From: Macrostomum hystrix
Lineage: Eukaryota; Platyhelminthes; Macrostomidae
Assembly (NCBI GenBank): GCA_950097015.1
Contig: CATNEN010000001.1
Location: 15,679,001 to 15,743,000, forward strand
Direction: 5' to 3'
Length of the DNA stretch: 64,000 nt
The notes under the pieces were generated by a model, which was given only the letters and a program-made list of their open reading frames with translations, did not search any database and was not told where the DNA came from. This document shows, in pieces, positions 20,134-31,062 of the stretch; position 1 is the first letter of the stretch; every line of letters begins with the position of its first letter. Position numbers and translations under genes: made by a program.

Positions 20134-20885
20134 TGATGTGGAGTGTGCTGCGGGAATCGAGTGGGAATGTGAGCCAGCATAACTTTTTCAAATTTTTAAG
20201 TATCTAATAATTGCGACCCACATAGCAGCTGGCCGCAAACAAGATCATTAATCTTAGGGCCGGGTTTGGGGCGGCGGTGAATTAAGTAGCCGTCGAATCC
20301 CTTTTCCCTGGATCTGTCTAGACCCCTGTAGGAATGACTGATCGCGGCCATAACTTTTATTGTATGAGTAGTTTAGGTCATAATTCCCCTCCAAACCGCG
20401 ATCAGATATCGGGAATCACTCGGGCGTGATCATTAATTCTTCATGTCCCCATTTCTTTACAGTATTCGAGCCCAGCTCGACTTTATGATTTTCTCCTCTT
20501 TAGATACATGTAAATGTCACTGTAGGCAGGTCGGCGCCTGCGCTTCCCATTGTCCCGGCGGTGTAACAATCATTGGCCGTCTGCCGGCGGCTGCTCTCGA
20601 AGAGCATCTGTCGTTTCTCGCCGTCGGTTCATTGGGTAATCGGGGCGGCCCATCGCCGCTTCGATTCCCCGTTGACAGGCTGGCGCGAATGTGGGTTATT
20701 TTGATGGATGTCGGGGTTGGCGTGCTGCAGGACTATTTAAGCAAGCGCGCTGCGCTGCTCCCTCAAAAAAACCCTTCCCGGACCTTCCGGACCTTCCTTC
20801 CCGACCTATCTTCCGAGCGGACCTTCCCGGACCGTCTCCGACCTTTCCCTTCCCCCCTTTTAGACCCTAGAGCTATCAGCTCTGA
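20134..20885 (+). repeat. Left terminal inverted repeat of the long-TIR element
   Basis: It contains a perfect 10-bp hairpin pair, CTGATCGCGG at 20338-20347 and CCGCGATCAG at 20396-20405. Near its inner end is a TATTTAAG box (20734-20741) followed by GC-rich DNA. The box points into the element. Confidence 0.7.
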
Positions 20886-22439
20886 AATAGTTGCGGGTTT
20901 GCAATCCGATGATCTGTCCTCGTGAAGGAAAGGAGTGTGGGGATGGCGATAGAGTCAGAAGTCGTACCGCAAAGTCTCGCGAGTTGCCGCGGAAAGAGGG
21001 ATGAAGGGAGAGATGAAGGGAGAGACAGTGGATGCAGGGAGTGGTCCTCTCGGCCTCAGGCTGGCCAGTCCCACTCAACCCATAGGCCACAGGCATGACT
21101 GCCGTGCCTACCCCAAGCAGTGCTCGAAACCGGCTAAAAGTCTAAATAGATGTCGGGCTACCCGCAAGCGGATAGGACAGGGCTAGGTAGCCTACTGTCA
21201 TCAGTAGCATGTTCGTAACTGACCCCTAACCTTGGTAGCAGTGGTCGACTCGGCCTAGGCTCTTGTCTTAGAAATGCGGAAAGGCTATCGGCAAAGCGGA
21301 AAAATGATCTAGGGTAGCGCCACCACCCAATGCGCCTACGTTGCCACCGCAGACATTTGGGAACTTGGGTCCCCGGAGCTCGCAGCTCCTAGTTTGTCAC
21401 ACAGATCTTAGACAAGCCGAAAAAAATAGAGCCTTCTGTAACTTCCGTTTTAGACTAGGGTGAAGACCCCAGAATGGATCGAGACACGCCTCACCAGGGG
21501 ATTCCTGAATTTGCGCTACAGTGGTCTAGAAAGGTGGTACTCAGAACCCGAAAGAGAAATCCATAGCCAGAATCCTACTCATGGGACATCAGACACATTC
21601 TGTACATTAGGCTGCAGCCTACACATTAGATAACTAGCAATCCGAGTCTGTGCGAGTTGAGGAAATCAGAGGCAGGAGAGATTAAGCTGAACACTGGCTG
21701 AGTGATTATGCAAGCGTAAGATTACATGATCATCACCCTCGCTTCCGTGGCGGCGGATGCGAGAGGCGGGGAACAGAAGGAAGACTCAATCGGCAGGGGA
21801 GTTTGACACGCACTCCTCGATCCGCCAGGAAGAGAGGAATAACCCGCCAAGGAATTCCCACCCCTGGGCAGAAAGAAAACACGTGCTACACTCCGCATTT
21901 TACTTGCAAATCCCTAGCTCCATATTGCTCTCATACGCGCTTACAATTGCCTTCCTGCCGCAGCTTTCAGCTCGGCTGTGCCAGAGCCCATTTCCCTAAT
22001 AGATTAGCCACTCATGGTAGAGGGCTGTCTAATGAGAAAATAAAGAGGAAATAACAGCATGGCGGAAAAGATTTAAATTGTTATTAAATTTGGCCTAATG
22101 TTTTAATAATTGGCGAATGAATAGTCCGTATATTAAGCCTCAAATCCTAAGCTCGTGCCCACTAATAGCCGCCTAATTAACAGAAAGCCCCTTAGGAGCA
22201 ATAATTGCAAAAACCGCTGCGCGGGTTACTTAGCTGAAGTCGCTTCGGCTGCGTGCTGCAATCCCGTTGTTCTCGGGGAAGAGGATGGGGTAAGACAGCA
22301 AAGGCCGGGAAGGGAAAGATGCTGCGAGTCGGCAGGGGCCCACACGCTTGGAGCTCAAGGCTTAAATTAACGGCTCACCTAAAGAGGTGGCTCGCGCTCA
22401 GGGGGAATGGGGACAGGCAATGGGCCTGCGCTAACTGTG

Positions 22440-23210
22440 GAGCTATGAGCTCTAGGGTCTATGCCCTAAGTGGGTCCGGAAAGGTGCCCTGGGTCCAGTG
22501 GGAGTCCGGCCCGGCAAAAGTAAGTCCGGCAGGGAAGAAGGGGAAGAGCCGGTGGGAGAAAAAAGGTCCTAGAGGGAGCAGCGCAGCGCGCTTGCTTAAA
22601 TAGGCCTTGCAGCACGCCAACCCCGACATCCATCAAAGCAACCCACATTCGCGCCCGCCTGTCAACGGGGAATCGAAGCGACGACAGGCCGCCCCAATTG
22701 CCCAATGAACCGGCGGCGGGAAACGACAGGTGCTCATCGAGAGCAGCCATCGGCAGACGGCCAACAATTGTTACTCCGCCGGGACAATGGAAGCGCAGGC
22801 GCCGACCTGCCTACAGTGACATTTACGAGTATCTACAAGGTGGAGATCATAAAGTCGAGCTGGGCTCGAATACTGTAAAGAAGAGGGGACATGAAGAATT
22901 TAATGATCACTCATAACGCGCGAGTGAGCCCCTATATCTGATCGCGGTTTGGAGGGGAATTATGACCTAAACTAGTTCATACAGTAACATTATGGCCGCG
23001 ATCAGTCATTCCTACGGGGAGTCTAGACAACTCCGGAGAGAGAGGATTCGACAGCTACTTGATTCACCGCCGCCTCAAACCCGGCCCTAAGGTTAATGAT
23101 CTTGTTTTGTGGCCAGCTGCTATGTGGGTCGCAATTATTAGTTACTTAAAAATTTGAAAAATTATGCTGGCTCACATTCCCGCTCGATTCCCGCAGCACA
23201 CTCCACATCA
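22440..23210 (-). repeat. Right terminal inverted repeat of the long-TIR element
   Basis: This is the inverse of 20134-20885. The TATA-like box is at 22595-22602 on the minus strand, again pointing inward, so the two arms would drive converging transcription. Confidence 0.7.
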
Positions 23211-26200
23211 GCTCAGCTAATTGTCCACAGGCACATTGCCTGATCCGATTCCTTGACAGTTCAAGCCACCTCTTTAGGTGAGCCCTCAAATTGAGCCTTA
23301 GAGCTCCACTAGTGTGTTGGCCCCTGCCAGCTCATTTTAGCTTATCCTCTCTCTGCCTCTGCTATTCTGCCCTGCCCTCCCTCGAGAACGACAGGCCTGC
23401 GGCACGCAACCGGCACTCTGATAAGTAACCCGCGCAGCGGTTTTCTAATTGTTATTCCTAAGGGACTGTTCTTTAGCTAGGCGGCACTTTAGTGGGAAAG
23501 GGCACTTTTTGGCTTACTAAATTAGTACAACTCTAGCCAATCATTTCACAGTAGGCAAACTTTAATTACAATTTAAACCTTTTCATTCTGCGTCCGCCTC
23601 CATGTTCATTTTATCTAGTAGACAGCCCTCATCTATGAGTGGCTAATCTCCTAGGGGGTGGGCTCTGTTGATGCCGAGCTGAAGGCTGCGGCAGGAAGGC
23701 AGCTGTGCGCGCGCATGAGAGTAATAAGAAGCTAGGGATTTGCAGGCAGATGCGGAGGTAGCATGTGCATTTCTTCCCAGGGGGGTTAGGGGAACCCTTG
23801 GCCTGCTTCCCTTCTCCCTCTTGGGCGGGCTCAAGGTGTACGTGTCGAACTCCCTTTCCAATGGAGTTTTCCCCTATCCCCCTTTCGCAACTGCGGCCAC
23901 GGGAGCGAGAGTGATGATCTAATAATCTTACGCTTGCGTAATCACTCAGCCAGTGTTCTGTTTAATCTCTCCAGCCTCTGACTTCCTCAACTCACACAGA
24001 TTCGGTTTGTTAGTTACTTAATGTGTAGGCTGCAGTCTAATGTAAAGAATGTGTCTGATGTTTCATGAGTAGGATTCTGGCTATGGATTCTCATTCGAGT
24101 TCTGAGTACCACCTTTCTAGACCCCTGTAGCGCGAATTCAGGAATCCCCTTTTGAGGCGTGTCTCGATCCATTCTGGGGCTCTCACCCCAGTCTAAAACG
24201 GAAGTTGCAGAATGTGAAATGGTTAGGGTCTTTTGCAAGCCAATGACCGCCCTCGTGACTGATAGGAGAGTGGAAAACGGCGATAGAGTCGGAGGTCGAT
24301 CGCGTAGCTGCTCGCGAGTTGTCGCAAGAAGAGGGATGAGATGAAGGGAGGGATGAGGGGAGAGACGAGGAGGTACAATGGATGCAGGGAGTGGTCCTAT
24401 TGGTCTCAGGCTGGCCAGTCCCACTCGTCCCATAGGCCACAGGCGTGACTGCCGTGCCTACCCCTAGCAATGCTCGAAACCGGCTAAAAGTCTAAAGTGA
24501 GGTGTCGGACTATCCGTAAACAGATAGGACAGGGCTAGAGAGCCTACTGTCGTCAGTAGCATGAAAATAACCGACTCCTAAACTTGGTAGCGGTGGTCGA
24601 AACGGCACAGGCTCTTGTCACAGAAATGCGGAAAGGCTATAGGCAAAGCGGAAAATGATCTCAGGTAGCGCCACCACCCAATGCGCCTACGTTGCCACCG
24701 CAGACATTTGGGAACTTGGGTCCCCGGAGTACACAGCTCCCAGTTCATCACACAGATCTAGACAAGCCGAAAACTAGGGCATTCTGCAACTTCCGTTTTA
24801 GACTGGGGTGAGAACCCCAGAATGGATCGAGACACGCCTCAACAGGGGATTCCTGAATTCGCGCTACAGGGGTCTAGAAAGGTGGTACTAAGATCTCGAA
24901 TGAAAATCCATAGCCAGAATCCTACTCATGAAACATCAGACACATTCCGTACATTAGATTGCAGCCTACACATTAGGTAGCTAACAAATCCGAATCTGTG
25001 TGAGATGAGGAAAACAGAGGCTGGAGAGATTACGCAGAACACTGGCTGAGTGATTACGCAAGCGAAAGACTACTTAAACCTCGCTCCCGCCCCTGTGGCG
25101 GTAGTTGCGAGAGGAGGGGGAAAAGAAGGGGAACTCCATTTGCAAGAGAGTTTGACACGTACCCCTTTGATCTGCCGGGGAGAGAGGGAAGCCCGCCAAG
25201 GAATCCCCCGCACCCCGGCAGAGGTGCATATGCTACGCTCCGCATCTGCCCGCGAATCCCTAGCTCCATATTACTCTTGTGCGCGCTCACAGTTGTCTTC
25301 CTGCCGCAGCCTTCAGCTCGGCATCACCAGAGCCCACCCCCTAGGAGATTAGCCACTCATCTCTGAGGGCTGTCTAAGAGATAAAATAACCATGAAGAAT
25401 AAAGCAGAGAGGATTTAAATTGTTATTAAAGATTTGCCTATGGTTAATAGATTTGGCGATAGTTGTACTAATTCATTAGGCCAAAAAGTCCAAGTGCCCT
25501 TTCCCCACTAAAGTGCCGCCTAATTAAAGAAAAGTCCCTTAGGATTAACAATTACAAAGCCGCTGCGCGGGTTACTTAGCTGGGTGCCGATTGTGTGCCA
25601 CAGGCCTGTCGTTCTCGAAGGAGGGCAGGGCAAAATAGCAAAGTCAGAGAAGGGAAAAAGCTAAAATGAGCTGGCAGGGGCCAACGCACTAGGGGAGCTC
25701 TATGGCTCAATTTGAAGGCTCACCTAAAGAGGTGGCTCGAACTTAAGGGATTGGGAGCAGGCAATGTGCCCGCGGAACTGGTCTGAGCTTATAGCTCTAG
25801 GGTCTAAGCCCTAAGTGGAAGTAGGAGGTCGATCCGGTCCGAACAGAGTCGGAAAGGAGGTCCGGTCCGTCGGGGAGGGTAAAGGTGAAGGCAAAGGGTC
25901 CAAGAGGGAGCAGCGCCGCGCGCTTGCTTAAATAGACCTGCAGCACGCCAACCCCGACATCCATCAAAATAACCCACATTCGCGCCAGCCTGTCAACGGG
26001 GAATCGAAGCGCCCCGATTACCCAATGAACCGACGGCGGGAAACGACAGATGCTCCTCGAAAGCAGCTGCCGGCAGACAGCCAAATGATTGTTACTCCGC
26101 CGGGACAATGGGAAGCGCAGGCGCCGACCTGCCTACAGTGACATTTACATGTATCTAAAGAGAGGGAGGTCGTAAAGTCGAGCTGGGCTCGAATACTGTA

Positions 26201-26530
26201 AAGAAATGGGGACATGAAGAATTAATGATCACTCATAATGCCCGAGTGATTCCCGATATCTGATCGCGGTTTGGAGGGGAATTATGACCTAAACTACTCA
26301 TACAATAAAAGCTATGGCCGCGATCAGTCATTCCTACAGGGGTCTAGACAGATCCAGGGAGAAGGGATTCGACGGCTACTTAATTCACCGCCGCCCAAAA
26401 CCCGGCCCTAAGATTAATGATCTTGTTTGCGGCCAGCTGCTATGTGGGTCGCAATTATTAGATACTTAAAAATTTGAAAAATTATGCTGGCTCACACTCC
26501 CACTCGATTCCCGCAGCACACTCCACATCA
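23211..26530. mobile_element. Rearranged second copy of the long-TIR element with an internal palindrome
   Basis: From 23211 to about 24215 the sequence is the inverse of the interior found at about 24780-25800, so the two arms of about 1 kb flank a loop of about 565 bp. From about 24216 the interior reads forward, then an inverse terminal arm (about 25800-26530) closes with CACTCCACATCA. The terminal TATA-like box is at 25927-25934 on the minus strand. No left terminal arm is present, so the copy is a rearranged derivative. Confidence 0.6.
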
Positions 26531-27200
26531 AATGCCCTATTTTTCGGCCTGTCTAGATCTGCGTGATAAACTAGGAGCTGTGTACTCCGGGGACCCAAGT
26601 TCCCAAATGCCTGCGGTGGCAACGTGGGCTGCAAAAGGAGGCGACGAAACGCGCGCGGCCGCAATGCTACACGTCGGCTGGCACAGCTCGAACACGTGCT
26701 GGTGCGGGCCCGGGAACGCCGCCGCATCATTAATTGCTGCACCAGGCGCATTGGGTGGTGGCGCTACCCTCGATCAACTATCCGCTTTGCCGATAGCCTT
26801 TCCGCAGTTCTGTGACAGGAGCCTAGGCCGATTCGACCACCGCTACCAAGGTTAGGAGTCAGTTGCGCACGCACTACTGACGACAGTAGACTAGTTAGCC
26901 CTGTCCTGTCCGATTCCGGGCAGTCCGACACCTCTCCTTAGACTTTTAGCCGGTTTCGAGCACTGCTTGGGGTAGGCACGGCAGTCATGCCTGTGGCCTA
27001 TGGGACGAGTGGGACTGGCCAGCCTGAGGTCGATAGGACCACTCCCTGCATCCGCTGAACCCCCTTCTCTCTCCCTTAATCTCCTCTCTCTCTCCGCGGC
27101 ATCTCGCGTGTAGCTAGACGGATAGTTAAGTCGACTCTGTCGCCCGCCTTAGGAGTCTTCTCTCATGAGGGCAGGTCAGCGCTTGCAAAACACCTAATCA
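26531..27200 (-). repeat. Inverted interior fragment of the long-TIR element, carrying a LINE patch
   Basis: This is the reverse complement of about 24240-24780. It abuts the terminus at 26530, as if an element end had joined or inserted into another copy's interior. A 118-bp foreign segment (26626-26743) interrupts it. Confidence 0.6.
26626..26743 (+). repeat. 118-bp patch identical to LINE endonuclease sequence
   Basis: The segment matches 32301-32418 inside the LINE ORF base for base. It sits between AACGT and AGGCGCATT, which are adjacent in the other copies of this interior. The flanks share CGT on the left and A on the right with the LINE, and no target duplication is present. Confidence 0.9.
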
Positions 27201-27292
27201 ATTTCAGCTTTAATAAAAATGAAATGAGTTTCGTTTCGTTAGCAAGGTTTTCAAACCAATCTCGCTAATCCTTGCTTGGCATGAGTGAGCGT

Positions 27293-27299
27293 ATATAAA
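27293..27299 (+). promoter_or_regulatory. TATA box of the possible compact gene
   Basis: TATATAA lies in unique sequence upstream of the exon pair described next. A start site about 30 bases downstream would fall near 27325, just before the ATG at 27329. Confidence 0.35.
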
Positions 27300-27328
27300 C
27301 CAGAGTGAGCGTAAGTCAGGTCGCAAAC

Positions 27329-27680
27329 ATGATACGCTCGTATATATTATTTATATTTGATATATTTTTGACGTTCAGACATAAAGTTCACCCAAAACTT
27401 TTACGGCGGCGGCGGCGGCAGGCGGCGGGGAGGCCGTGGTGGTGGCCAGCGCAAACCTAGTAAGTCTCATTTTTAAGTCTCATTCTTGTAATTACGTCTT
27501 TTGAAACCACCTGTTGAGTAAAATTGCACTTTCTAAACTTAACAGTGGCCTGTTATCTCTGCGCGGGAGGCAACACTGTGGCCCGTTGTCCGACCCTCGC
27601 CGAGATGCGGCTGCAGCAGCAGCAGCTGCAGCAGCAGCAACAACAGCAACAGCAGCAACAGAAGCAGCAGCAGCAACAGA

Positions 27681-27711
<31 letters not shown>

Positions 27712-27721
27712 CAAAAAATAA
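27329..27721 (+). CDS. Possible small two-exon gene: RGG-rich region, zinc-knuckle-like motif, poly-Gln
   Basis: A TATA box (27293) precedes an exon that ends at 27459 before GTAAGT. A GT-AG intron of 86 bp (27460-27545) follows, then an exon with a C-C-C cluster (CYLCAGG, VARCPTLAEM) and a long Gln run to TAA at 27721. Poly(A) signals (AATAAATAAA) follow. Two readings are possible. Starting at 27329 gives a hydrophobic N-terminus and, after splicing, an Ala-rich frame. Alternatively the last base of exon 1 (A) and first two of exon 2 (TG) create an ATG in frame with the zinc-knuckle-like and poly-Gln segment. Exon 1 in that frame is Gly/Arg-rich but has no ATG. A CAG-repeat artefact is the main alternative. 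Confidence 0.3.
27605..27716 (+). repeat. CAG/CAA repeat (poly-Gln coding)
   Basis: An interrupted CAG/CAA tract with AAG interruptions. It is open in several frames, as Gln, Ala or, on the opposite strand, Leu. Confidence 0.9.
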
Positions 27722-28029
27722 CATTGAAATAAATAAATGAAGCATTCTGCTGCTGATTTACTTGCAATAAATAAAGAATTCTGTTTACTGGATAAATAAG
27801 TGTTTCGTGTTGCTTTTTCTTATTCCTAACTGAAAATGAGAAACTTAACTGACAGCTCATTACAATGATCAATTTGGAACCTAAAATGAAGTTTTGAAGC
27901 TTTCAAAGTTTTGAAAGTTTTCAACTGTACAAACATCGACATGACGGTATGCAAAATAACATATTATAAATAAAGGGAATTCAATGACACCTGATAAGTT
28001 TATTAATTGCTTTGTAAATACTTACTTAC

Positions 28030-28228
28030 TGACAAGTTGCACACAAGTCCTGCTTTAGAGCTGCATATGAGATGCAAGAACTTTTTATTCCATCATACGA
28101 ACAAAGTATGCACTTAACAAAGTCCGCCCGCGAGGGCTTGACAAGATGGGAGGGAGGGGGCTGGGGTCTGTGCCATAGACATACATGTAAACGGGGGTTG
28201 GGGCTCTGGGCTCGCTCACGGCACGTCA
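28030..28228 (-). repeat. Gypsy derivative 3' LTR (199 bp)
   Basis: Direct repeat of 31063-31261. It starts TGACAAG and ends CACGTCA. Upstream on the minus strand lies the short purine tract GGAGGGCACA. Confidence 0.93.
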
Positions 28229-28419
28229 TGTGCCCTCCGTCAAAGAGTTAACATTTAGCCGTATTCCAACAAGAAGAACATTGAACAAGACTGAATTATT
28301 GGGGAGCATAGTGGTTGAAATCAGTCCTCAAAACCTTTAGGTCGTAAACTTTAGTCCGTCGTTTTTAGAGTTAATTCATGTTAACAGTTTCCACTCAGTA
28401 TTACTGCTGCAGCTCTTGG

Positions 28420-28632
28420 TCATGGGGTGTAGCGGTGAGGGGGCCGTCGCGCACGGCTGCTTCTGCGGCAACCAGCGTTGGGCACCTCTGCGACCGGGTT
28501 GGCAGGTTGGGTTGTAGGGAGGTCAGGTTGGCCGTTGGCTGCGACCTCTACAACTTCGTCTTCTTCGTCGTCAGCAGCAGGCAGAGGGGCGCTTATAGAA
28601 CGCTTATATCCACCCTGAGAAGGAGTCAACAA
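28420..28632 (-). pseudogene. Gypsy C-terminal tail fused out of frame after an integrase deletion
   Basis: This frame overlaps the end of the RT-integrase frame at the VDSFSGW segment. It continues as an acidic and Pro/Arg-rich tail typical of the extreme end of gypsy pol. The jump from the first integrase Asp region to the tail shows that the rest of the core has been lost and the frame shifted at the junction (about 28605-28620). Confidence 0.6.
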
Positions 28633-30460
28633 TAATCAAGACGTTGCCAGCATCTTTTACGAATGCCCAGTCAATGTGAAGCTTCTGGAATGGATAATCT
28701 GTGGCTGGCCAGGTGTCTCTGGCCTTGGCGAGCTTTGGACGCAGCTTGTTGCAAGATGGGCACTGGCGGACGAATTGTTCAATGTCGGAGCGCATTCCAG
28801 GCCACCAGCAAGACAAGTCCATGATATTGAAGGTGGCGAGGTAGCCTGAATGCGTGTCGTGAGCCACGTTAAAGGCCTCTCTTCTGAGTCGAGGCGGGAT
28901 GAAGACTTGGCGCCCTCTGAACAGCAGGCCATCCTCAAGTGTGAGCATCTCTGAGACATTCTGAAACAGTTTCTCAGCTTGTGAGCATCGACTCCAGTCA
29001 CCAGAGCGAACGCGTTGAATGATCTTTTGGATGAAGATGTCCGCATCCATCTCAGATACGAGTCGATGACGAGCAATGACAGGGGGCTCGAATGCCACGC
29101 AGTTGATCGCACTGGACACCTCCTTTGAATCGGTAGTTGAATCTGTGAAGCGCAAGCGAGAAAGCGCGACGGCGTGCGGGATGCCCTTGCCTGGGATGTA
29201 GCGAATAGCGTAATCAAAGTGCATCATTGCCAGGGCCCATCGTGAGATGCGTGTGGATGTGTTGAGCGGGATGCCACCAGATGGACCCAGCAGGCGAATG
29301 AGGGGTTGGTGATCCGTCTGAATTTTGAAGTGTCGGCCAAGAAGGTAGTGCTTGAGGCGACTGACTGCCCAAAAGACTGCGAGTGCCTCCCTCTCGATGT
29401 TGGAGTAGTTTTGTTCAGCCTTTGAGAGGCTTCTGGAGATGTAAATGACCGGGTGTCCTTCTTGAGTCACTACGCCGGCGAGGGCACCCTTGGAAGCGTC
29501 AGTCGTGAGGGTGAGTTCCTTCTCTAGAGAGTAGGGCTGAACAACTGGCTGCGATGCGATTTCCTTTTTTAGGACACGAAACGCATTCTCGCAGCTCTCA
29601 GTCCAGGCAAATGGCACGTCAGAGCGCCGCAAGTCGTTGAGGAGCTTCGCCTTGCCGGAGAAGTTTGGTATCAGCCTACCAAAGAAGTGCTCGAGTTCCT
29701 TCTTGTCACTGGGCGTGGCAATGCTGCGGATCTTCTCCACGAGCCTGTCGTCTGGCTGGATGCCAGCAGCCGAGATCTTAAAGCCTAGGAATGAGATCTC
29801 GTCTGTCTCTTCAACGCACTTGCTCTCGTTGATTGTGACGTACTTTTCCACAAGCCTCGTCTTCACGGCGCGGAGTCGCTTTTGCAGCGACTCTGCATTC
29901 TCGGCGAAGACCAGAACGTCGTCCTGGTAGATGAGAACACCCCTTATGTCTGACAGAATGTTCTCCATTGTCCGCTGGAAAATGAAGGATGCATTCTTCA
30001 TTCCCATCTGAAGTCGCTTGACACGGAACAGTCCCTTGGACGTGTTGATGATCGACAAATCTTGTGCAGCTTCATCCAGCTCGATCTGCCAGTAGGCAGA
30101 ACGCAAGTCAACCTTTGCGAACTTCTTGGCGTTCTTCAGTTTTGCCAGCAAGCACTCCACGCTGGGAATCGGATAGTCTTCCGACCTGATTTTGGCATTC
30201 ACATGAACGCTATAATCAGCGCACATCCTTAGAGTGCCATCCTTCTTCCTGACCCAAACCACAGGCGAAGCGTTGCTTACCGGTCCATCGACGGGCTCGA
30301 TCACGCCCAGTTTCTGCAGTCTGTCCAATTCGGCGTTGACAGCGGGCTCGAGAGCGATCGGGACTTGGCGGGCGCGACAGAACTTTGGAGTGGCACCATC
30401 GATGCTGGTTCTGTCGTCTTGGATCACTATGGTGAATCTCCGAGTGCGACACGCCCGCGC
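28604..30460 (-). pseudogene. Gypsy RT, RNase H and truncated integrase
   Basis: RT carries the YQDD box (about 29930), RNase H starts at LTTDASKG (about 29515), and the integrase zinc finger has H-H (DTHSGY region) and C-C (CPSCNK) pairs near 28860-28740. The integrase core begins with the HIDWAF Asp (about 28670) and stops at VDSFSGWI. Protease is absent: the right end enters the gag C-terminal region through an internal deletion near 30430-30460. The polypeptide is otherwise open for over 600 residues. Confidence 0.85.
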
Positions 30461-30597
30461 CACTTGTGGTGGCCGTAGCGGGAATGCCAGATGGACTGCC
30501 GACTGCAGCTTGATTGGCAAGGAAGCTCTTTACTTGCCCGATTTGACCTGTCATGTCGACGATGTCCTCGATGGAGAGCTCTTTCGCCTGCATGGCT

Positions 30598-31062
30598 TCA
30601 AGGACTCTGCTGAGTTCGTGGACAATGCAGGCCGGCCACAAGCGCGATCTTGATCATTTCATCCTCTGGGCTCTGTGCATGCTTCAGAGAATCGAAGTTG
30701 TAGTGACGAGCGGCCTTCCTTAGACGTATTAAGAAGTCGGGCAGGGCCTCATTCTCATGCTGCCGTAGAGTGTAGAATTTGGTGCGCTCCGCCAGTACGA
30801 TGCGTGTCTTGGGCTGAAGATATGCTTTGACAGCCTCCTCGATGGCTTGGAAAGTTTGACCATCGATCTCATTTGGCGCGAGCAGCGATGTGAGCTTCTC
30901 GAGGGTTGGCAGACCACACATTGCAATGAAATTGTCGGCGATCTCTCTTTTTCCCTCTTCGTCGGTCCATTTTTTGGCACGAGACAATGCGCGAAAGGCA
31001 GTAAGCCAAGTGAGTGCGCGTTCAGGTTCGTTCAAATCTAGAGAACCGAGATGCGACGCCAT
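30598..31062 (-). pseudogene. Gypsy derivative gag
   Basis: The ATG at 31062 touches the LTR boundary. The frame holds a retrotransposon-gag core (LTWLTAFRALSRAKKW and LPDFLIRLRKAARHYNFD segments). Near 30640 the natural continuation moves to the frame that reads VHELSRVLEAMQAKELS, so one indel separates the halves. No zinc knuckle follows. Confidence 0.75.

Larger units (their letters stand above)
20134..23210. mobile_element. Unrecognised non-coding element with about 750-bp terminal inverted repeats
   Basis: The left arm (20134 to about 20885) starts TGATGTGGAGTG, and its inverse (about 22440 to 23210) ends CACTCCACATCA. The two arms are clearly homologous across their length with scattered differences. 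The interior, about 20890-22440, has no long ORF. Pieces of the same arms and interior recur at 23211-26530, 26531-27200 and 63371-64000, so it is a repeat family. Four termini share TGATGTGGAG and then diverge, which defines the end. No target duplication or transposase was found. It may be a non-autonomous foldback-type DNA element. Confidence 0.65.

Noticed and set aside
20443-20925. 160-residue ORF in the terminal arm
   Set aside because: Not kept in the other arms (frame breaks), and no domain; the arms look non-coding.
26482-26855. ORFs over the LINE patch in the inverted interior
   Set aside because: They are explained by the 118-bp LINE coding fragment and do not continue beyond it.
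27492-27872. Minus-strand Ala/Val-rich and Leu-rich ORFs over the CAG tract
   Set aside because: Products of the trinucleotide repeat read in other frames.
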